From: an uncultured Bacilli bacterium
Lineage (GTDB): Bacteria > Bacillota_I > Bacilli_A > RF39 > UBA660
NCBI GenBank assembly: GCA_934090685.1
Contig: CAKOJN010000012.1
Coordinates: 1-9,953 of the forward strand
Reading direction: 5' to 3'
DNA length: 9,953 bases
Positions 6,326 through 9,953 of the stretch are shown piece by piece; position 1 is the first letter of the stretch, and each line of letters opens with the position of its first letter. The position numbers and the translations under genes are program-made. A model generated the notes under the pieces. That model saw only the letters and a list, made by a program, of their open reading frames with translations, was not told where the DNA came from and made no database searches.

Positions 6326-6706
6326 CTAAATAATAAAACTACCTATAATTGCGTACGAAATAAACGCAAAATGTAAAACTATAAAAAGTGGTACACAAAT
6401 TGTAAATTGCTTATGAAGCGTTTTATGTTTATATTTGTACATTGCATAGTACATCCCAAGAGCACCACCAGCTAGAGCTACTGTAAGCAATGTTGATTCT
6501 CTTATTCTTCTTTTTTCTTCCTTTGCATACTGCTTGTCCCTCTTCATTAAAACTATGGCTATAGCATTTACTGTCAAAAGCCAAACAGTAGCAGTAATAA
6601 AATTGTTTGAAAGTGTAAAAGATACAAACAATTCAATAACCTTAGAAATTGCCCCTACAACTTTATCTAATATACTATCTATAAAAGTATTCTGTCCCAC
6701 TAGCAA
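6326..6706 (-). CDS. DUF1294-family small membrane protein
   Basis: DUF1294 integral membrane protein, 126 aa, biochemical function unknown. The family core is clear: NAIAIVLMKRDKQYAK (the DK after a membrane helix), RIRESTLL, then ALAGGALGMYYAMYKYKHKT-x-H-x-x-F, where GG...G and K(H)KT-x-H are the conserved positions, followed by a last hydrophobic helix at the C-terminus. About three or four membrane segments are expected. The frame opens at a GTG at 6715, but that codon lies inside the GAGGTGAT ribosome binding site. The TTG at 6704-6706, 6 bases after the site, is the better start. The N-terminal 35 residues before the core are longer than I would expect for the family. A sigma-A-type promoter precedes it, and it is probably first in an operon with hpf. 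Confidence 0.9.
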   Translation of the reverse strand: MLVGQNTFIDSILDKVVGAISKVIELFVSFTLSNNFITATVWLLTVNAIAIVLMKRDKQYAKEEKRRIRESTLLTVALAGGALGMYYAMYKYKHKTLHKQFTICVPLFIVLHFAFISYAIIGSFII

Positions 6707-6712
6707 TCTTAT

Positions 6713-6718
6713 CACCTC
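6713..6718 (-). promoter_or_regulatory. Ribosome binding site that decides a TTG start
   Basis: GAGGTG (continuing as GAGGTGAT) is an 8-base match to the 16S anti-Shine-Dalgarno. It ends 6 bases before TTG at 6706 and itself contains the upstream GTG, which therefore cannot be the start. Confidence 0.7.
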
Positions 6719-6746
6719 ATATCCACATTTAAGTAATTACAAGTAA

Positions 6747-6775
6747 ATTCTATACTAAACAAATTATTTTTGCAA
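6747..6775 (-). promoter_or_regulatory. Sigma-A-type promoter of the DUF1294-hpf operon
   Basis: On the minus strand, TTGCAA (6770-6775) and TAGAAT (6747-6752) are separated by 17 bases, about 40 bases upstream of the TTG start. Confidence 0.65.
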
Positions 6776-6808
6776 GTGATTATTTGTTTTATTTAGGAAA
6801 CATACACA

Positions 6809-7099
6809 TTAATTACTTTTTGATTTTCTATATAATTCTTTTATTTTATCTTCATAAATTTTTTTCAAATCTTCTATGTATTCAGCTGGTATGTCTTTTT
6901 CTTTTAATTTACCTGAATCTAATCCTTCTTTTAAGCTTAATAATTTTTGATATTTAATATTCTTCTCACGTTCTTCCTCGATAAATGTTTTTTCTACTTT
7001 TTCCTGCTTACTTTTAGAAGTTTTGACCTCAAAATTTTTCTGAATATATTTAACTTGTTTTTTATCAAACTTCATTAATTCATATTTCATATTTTCCAT
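6809..7099 (-). CDS. Small lysine-rich hypothetical protein (96 aa)
   Basis: Unrecognised protein of 96 residues, rich in Lys and Glu and predicted mostly helical, with no signal peptide or membrane segment. The N-terminal half (MKYELMKFDKKQVKYIQKNF) is basic. The C-terminal half, KYQKLLSLKEGLDSGKLKEK then DIPAEYIEDLKKIYEDKIKE, is likely an alpha-helical hairpin or short coiled coil. The start is uncertain: ATG codons occur at residues 1, 4 and 9, and none has a good ribosome binding site (only GTGGA touching the first). No clear promoter or terminator is seen. Its tail (EDLKKIY) loosely resembles the end of the disrupted gene just upstream (SDLVKIY), but this may be chance. It could be cytoplasmic and nucleic-acid binding because of its charge, which is only a guess. 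Confidence 0.6.
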   Translation of the reverse strand: MENMKYELMKFDKKQVKYIQKNFEVKTSKSKQEKVEKTFIEEEREKNIKYQKLLSLKEGLDSGKLKEKDIPAEYIEDLKKIYEDKIKELYRKSKSN

Positions 7100-7162
7100 T
7101 CCACATATAATGTTTATACAGTCAAAAACAATTATATAAACATACCCTTTCTTTTATAATTT

Positions 7163-7186
7163 GTCCTTATTTTTTATGAAAAGGAC
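7163..7186. repeat. Short inverted repeat in the gap before the 96-aa gene
   Basis: GTCCTT (7163-7168) and AAGGAC (7181-7186) are perfect complements 12 bases apart. It lies between the disrupted gene and the 96-aa gene. No T-run follows on either strand, so it is not a canonical terminator. Confidence 0.3.
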
Positions 7187-7234
7187 TCTTCATTTATGAT
7201 ATAGTTACTTTGAGATATTAACCAATGGTACTTT

Positions 7235-7402
7235 TCATCGTTCTGGAATTGTTTTATTTATGTCATGCTCTTTGGTTTTATTTAAAACTTTATCTTTCAA
7301 ACTACTATAAATTTTTACCAAATCACTTAATGAATGTTTAGATACTGGAGATTCTAATTTTTCTTCTTCATCTATCCTATCAGCTCTAGTAACTTCTCCG
7401 AG
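7235..7402 (-). CDS. Third segment of the split gene (C-terminal tail, about 55 aa)
   Basis: Open from the second shift site to TGA at 7235-7237. It reads LGEVTRADRIDEEEKLESPV, then KHSLSDLVKIYSSLKDKVLN and a basic tail ending in PER. There is no start codon with a ribosome binding site, and the frame is closed immediately upstream by TAG at 7406-7408, so it can only be made as a continuation of the segment before it. Confidence 0.6.
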   Translation of the reverse strand, partial: LGEVTRADRIDEEEKLESPVSKHSLSDLVKIYSSLKDKVLNKTKEHDINKTIPER

Positions 7403-7679
7403 TATCTATGTTGTCAGTGAAGGTTGGTTGTATTTCACTTTCTTTCCTTTTTATCTTATTCCAAATACGATTTAAAATATTATTCTTTTTATTTACAATA
7501 CTTAATGAAGAAGGATTTTGAACTTCACCTTCTATAAGTTCAGTACTATAACTAGAGATTCTATCTCCTATATTTTTTCCTCTTTCCATAGCATAAATCT
7601 GAAATAATTCAAACTTATCTGGTACACTAATAGAAATAAACTTATCAGGTGTAATTTTGCCATTCACTACAATACCGAG
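7386..7679 (-). CDS. Middle segment of the split gene (about 97 aa)
   Basis: The frame can be called from a GTG at 7667 (93 aa), but that codon has no ribosome binding site, and the coding pattern already starts at CTC 7677-7679 (LGIVVNGKITPDKF). It continues with SVPDKFELFQIYAMERGKNI and a basic stretch (NRIWNKIKRKE). It ends NID-TRRSY at a TAG just after the second ACTCGG; the last few residues are probably out of frame. Confidence 0.6.
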   Translation of the reverse strand, partial: LGIVVNGKITPDKFISISVPDKFELFQIYAMERGKNIGDRISSYSTELIEGEVQNPSSLSIVNKKNNILNRIWNKIKRKESEIQPTFTDNIDTRRSY

Positions 7680-8496
7680 TTTTATCGCTCATATTTGGTC
7701 CACTGGAGAAGTCAAAAACCCAAGTAGGGTTTTCTATATCAGCTAATTCTTTTATTTTTTGATATCTTTCTTGAGGTTTAAATCTTTCTGAAAAGTTGGC
7801 TTCATAATTTTCAATTTCGCTTTCAGGGATAATAGCAATTCTTGGTCGTCTACTTCCGTATGCTTCTGAAACAATTTTGCCAGCCTCCCTAATTTCTTCT
7901 TTTTTCTCATCCGTAATATCTGGTAAGGAAGCTAGTTTTTCTTCAATTATTCTCATCATATAATCCGACTTCTTTTCACCAATTATAATATCATGATCTC
8001 CACTCAAAGGACCTTCCCATAATCTTTCTGGGGCATAACTAAAAGCATAATGCATTACGGTATCAAAATCCGAAGTTATAAAACTTCTATTAATATCGCC
8101 TGTTTCTCCGCCTAATCCATAGTGCGTCTTTCCTAATTCTTGTTCTAACAATTCAAAAGCTTGTTTAACCTTAGGATTCATACTTGATATATCATCTAGT
8201 CCTTTTGCTTTATATGATTCATCACAATACCCATTATATGCTTGAAAATAATACCTTTGATCTATAATAGGTTTACCACTATAATATAACTCACCCGAAG
8301 AATATAATTTATCCTGAATTTCATCAAAAGTATATTTATGACTTTTGTCTGCTGTACTAAAATAATACCTGAATACCTCTGCAAATGTATTTCTTATATC
8401 GTGAGTCTCTCCCCTTAACAATTCATATATAAAATTTTCATCATCAAAAGCCTTCTGCAAAGCCTTTGCTCTCTTAGCTAACTGCTTGTTTACCAT
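7645..8496 (-). CDS. First and largest segment of the split gene (283 aa as read)
   Basis: Starts MVNKQLAKRAKALQKAFDDE at an ATG with a GTGGTG site about 8 bases upstream. The protein looks soluble. It contains a Tyr/Phe-rich region at about 43-95, then HYGLGGETGDINRSFITSDF and PERLWEGPLSGDHDIIIGEK. The final 11 codons after MSDK (TRYCSEWQNYT) look like out-of-frame sequence, because the +1 frame carries the credible continuation. Family not recognised. Confidence 0.8.
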   Translation of the reverse strand: MVNKQLAKRAKALQKAFDDENFIYELLRGETHDIRNTFAEVFRYYFSTADKSHKYTFDEIQDKLYSSGELYYSGKPIIDQRYYFQAYNGYCDESYKAKGLDDISSMNPKVKQAFELLEQELGKTHYGLGGETGDINRSFITSDFDTVMHYAFSYAPERLWEGPLSGDHDIIIGEKKSDYMMRIIEEKLASLPDITDEKKEEIREAGKIVSEAYGSRRPRIAIIPESEIENYEANFSERFKPQERYQKIKELADIENPTWVFDFSSGPNMSDKTRYCSEWQNYT

Positions 8497-8582
8497 TTTT
8501 GTTCACCACAATTTCTATTTATATTTTTAAAATCTTATATTGTTGCATTAATCAAATTCTTGTATCTATTATTTTATTTTGC

Positions 8583-8613
8583 TTGCGAAAATGATTGCTA
8601 AACATTATCGCAA
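8583..8613. repeat. Long imperfect inverted repeat between pdaA and the split gene
   Basis: TTGCGAAAATG (8583-8593) matches the complement of CATTATCGCAA (8603-8613) at 10 of 11 positions around a 9-base loop. A further TTTG/CAAA pair lies outside after one mismatch (8578-8581 with 8615-8618). It lies about 40 bases after the pdaA stop. No T-run follows on the minus strand, so it is either a weak terminator, an mRNA-end stabiliser or a regulator site for the split gene. Confidence 0.5.
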
Positions 8614-8650
8614 ACAAATATAAAATAAATTCAACAATTTTTTCTATAAT

Positions 8651-9664
8651 TTACCTTGTAAAATCATCTAGCGAAACCAATTCATAGCCACGGTTTCGTA
8701 TCTCATCTATTGCATCTGCTAAAACGGTCGCATTGTCTTTTGAAACAGCATGAAGAAGCATTACACTTCCGTTATGAAGATTATTATAAATCATCTTTTT
8801 AGCATAGTCCGTTCCTTTTTGATTATTCCTATCCCAGTCATCATAAGCGGCACTCCAAAGTACGGTTCTATAACCTAAATCTAAGCTCAACTTTACAGTT
8901 CTTTCACTAAACTCACCCTTTGGTGGTCTTAAATATTTCATCTCGTAATTATAATTTTCCAACATATAATTGTGAAGATCCATAATCTCCTTTGCAAGCT
9001 TTGTATCATCAGTTACTTCTGGCATAGAAGGATGATTAACTGTATGATTACCAATTATCATTTCTTCATCAACCATCCTTTGAATCAATTGTGGATTTTG
9101 CTTAACGTATGGCATCGTAACAAAAAACACAGCTGTAACGTCTTTCTCTTTTAATACATCAAGTATCTTACCAGTATATCCATTTTCATATCCTTCATCA
9201 AAAGTAAGATAAATTACTGGCTCTTCCGTATTTCCTATATATATTCCTTCATACTCATCCAAAACCTTAGCATGAGGTCCATAAAACTCAGGAGTCTTGC
9301 CATCAGGTTTTCTTACAAATCCCCAAGCATTTTTCTTATTGTCATAAGACGAATAAGCTCCGGCCATCGTTTCAATCTTTTCAGTTTGAGCTTCACCAGA
9401 AGCTTTAGAAATATCTTCTTTTACAACTTGATTCGTCTCTTCAATTTTGTCAGCATTTTTAAGATCATCTTCTAACTCTTTTGTATCATTTTCTACCAAG
9501 ACTTCCTTTTCGCCACTCGTAGGCAAGCCTTGAATCTGGTCGTTAAGTGGCTCATTTATATTATCACCACTACCAACATCATTACTATTCAAAGACTTAT
9601 GATATCCAACCGAAATTAATATAAGAACAACAATTGCAAAAAGTATCCAAAATATCTTTTTCAA
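8651..9664 (-). CDS. pdaA: Polysaccharide deacetylase, PdaA type (muramic delta-lactam synthesis in spore cortex)
   Basis: NodB-family deacetylase closely matching PdaA, which removes the acetyl group from MurNAc after CwlD has trimmed the peptide, leading to the muramic delta-lactam of spore cortex peptidoglycan. Residues 3-20 are a membrane anchor, and 25-95 a polar, acidic linker longer than in B. subtilis PdaA. Motifs: TFDEGYENGYT (D156), GNHTVNHPSMP (metal ligands H207 and H211), LRPPKGEFSE (R246), WSAAYDDWD, and LLHAVSKDN (H305). Motif 1 has Glu after the catalytic Asp, where typical deacetylases have Asp and PdaA has Asn. The frame opens at a GTG at 9673, but that codon is part of GGAGGTG. 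The TTG at 9664, 6 bases after the site, gives MKKIFW, a normal anchor start (337 aa). It follows spoIIIAH, from which it is separated by a terminator. Confidence 0.95.
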   Translation of the reverse strand: MKKIFWILFAIVVLILISVGYHKSLNSNDVGSGDNINEPLNDQIQGLPTSGEKEVLVENDTKELEDDLKNADKIEETNQVVKEDISKASGEAQTEKIETMAGAYSSYDNKKNAWGFVRKPDGKTPEFYGPHAKVLDEYEGIYIGNTEEPVIYLTFDEGYENGYTGKILDVLKEKDVTAVFFVTMPYVKQNPQLIQRMVDEEMIIGNHTVNHPSMPEVTDDTKLAKEIMDLHNYMLENYNYEMKYLRPPKGEFSERTVKLSLDLGYRTVLWSAAYDDWDRNNQKGTDYAKKMIYNNLHNGSVMLLHAVSKDNATVLADAIDEIRNRGYELVSLDDFTR

Positions 9665-9670
9665 ATCACG

Positions 9671-9677
9671 CACCTCC
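9671..9677 (-). promoter_or_regulatory. Ribosome binding site that decides the pdaA TTG start
   Basis: GGAGGTG on the minus strand, 6 bases before TTG at 9664. The GTG that could serve as a longer start is the 3' part of this site. Confidence 0.75.
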
Positions 9678-9680
9678 GAC

Positions 9681-9710
9681 TATTATTATACCATAAAGTT
9701 ACAGTATGCA
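9681..9710 (-). promoter_or_regulatory. Candidate sigma-G (or sigma-A) promoter of pdaA
   Basis: On the minus strand, TGCATA (9705-9710) contains the sigma-G -35 core GNATR. After 17 bases, AATAATA (9681-9687) matches CATNNTA except for the first base. A consensus TATAAT (9685-9690) overlaps, but TTGCAT lies only 15 bases from it, short for sigma-A. B. subtilis pdaA is sigma-G dependent, which favours the forespore reading. Confidence 0.45.
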
Positions 9711-9741
9711 AATCCATTTTAAAAATAATCTATTGACTGAG

Positions 9742-9766
9742 AAAAAAGTGCAATATCTGCACTTTT
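9742..9766 (-). terminator. Rho-independent terminator after spoIIIAH
   Basis: AAAAGTGCA (minus strand, 9758-9766) pairs perfectly with TGCACTTTT (9744-9752) around a 5-base loop, followed by TT and C/T-rich sequence. It lies 16 bases after the spoIIIAH stop. Confidence 0.9.
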
Positions 9767-9782
9767 CCCCATCAATAATTTA

Positions 9783-9953
9783 TCACAACGATTTTATATG
9801 TAAATTTTCCGGTTCAACTTTTAACTCTCCCATAATTATACTTTGAATTTGCGATACCTCTTTATCTTCCAATTTGTCTGCTCTAACAATAACATTAACA
9901 CTACCATTATTCACCATAATAACAACATCCTTAAAACCTTTTAACTTAATCAA
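9783..9953 (-). CDS. spoIIIAH: Stage III sporulation protein SpoIIIAH, C-terminal end (start outside the window)
   Basis: The last 56 codons of a gene entering from the right edge. The sequence KLKGFKDVVIMVNNGSVNVI, then VRADKLEDKEVSQIQSIIMG and a PENLHIKSL end, matches the conserved C-terminal ring-building domain of SpoIIIAH: KGF-x-D-x-V, NxGxVNVxV-x-A-D-x-L, then IQ-x-I-V/I, then an x-x-ENI/L-x-I ending. SpoIIIAH sits in the mother-cell side of the septum and binds forespore SpoIIQ across the space, forming the feeding channel needed for late forespore gene expression. In spore formers it is the last gene of the spoIIIA operon, which fits the terminator directly after it. The assignment rests on this short tail only. 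Confidence 0.85.
   Translation of the reverse strand: MIKLKGFKDVVIMVNNGSVNVIVRADKLEDKEVSQIQSIIMGELKVEPENLHIKSL

Larger units (their letters stand above)
7235..8496 (-). pseudogene. Gene of unknown function split over three frames (broken or recoded)
   Basis: One gene of about 419 codons appears to run through three reading frames. Frame 0 covers 8496 to about 7681. Skipping one base (A at 7680) continues as LGIVVNGKITPDKFISISV. Skipping a second (A at 7403) continues as LGEVTRADRIDEEEKLESPV, ending at TGA 7235-7237. Both joins are +1 shifts at an identical ACTCGG, and each downstream segment starts without its own ribosome binding site, so they read as continuations. Notable residues: an FITSDFDTVMHYAFSYAPER segment and GDHDIIIGEKKSDYMM near 150-190, and PRIAIIPESEI after 230. 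The pattern vaguely recalls ADP-ribosyltransferase-like or effector folds, but I cannot assign a family. No membrane segment or signal peptide is present. Possible explanations are a decayed gene, sequence errors or programmed frameshifting. Confidence 0.72.

Noticed and set aside
1..9953. CRISPR array, tRNA or rRNA genes, transposase genes
   Set aside because: No regularly spaced direct repeats, no tRNA cloverleaf or rRNA core sequence, and no transposase motif could be found in either strand.

Overview
The window is low-GC Gram-positive DNA from an endospore-forming Clostridia-type organism. The evidence is strongly AT-rich DNA (some stretches near 20-30% GC), AGGAGG-type ribosome binding sites, and typical sporulation genes: the 3' end of spoIIIAH, a pdaA-type cortex deacetylase and an alpha/beta small acid-soluble spore protein. 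It also has a long-form hibernation factor gene (hpf) and an S-layer-homology (SLH) surface protein. Every supported gene is on the minus strand, so transcription runs from high to low coordinates.

Reading in the direction of transcription: spoIIIAH tail (9783-9953) and its terminator; pdaA (8651-9664) with a possible sigma-G promoter; a gene of unknown function (7235-8496) split into three reading frames by two +1 shifts, both at the same ACTCGG hexamer; a small lysine-rich hypothetical gene (6809-7099); a probable operon of a DUF1294 membrane protein, hpf and a single-pass membrane protein (4936-6706); and the SASP gene (4603-4803) with a strong terminator. Then comes a surface or secreted protein cluster. 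A 220-aa secreted protein (3559-4221) follows a roughly 250-nt leader containing three consecutive hairpins. A 484-aa secreted protein of repeated beta-type modules (1903-3357) comes next. Last is an SLH protein (1-1700, cut by the window edge) with three copies of a related module.

The two module proteins share a repeat type, and their promoter regions carry similar inverted repeats, so they may be co-regulated and act together at the cell surface. The 220-aa and 484-aa genes are clearly richer in G+C than their neighbours, which suggests acquisition by transfer. The items most worth a second look are the paired identical frameshift sites, the structured leader with a possible alternative pairing, and the shared operator-like repeats. 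None of these is proven by sequence alone.
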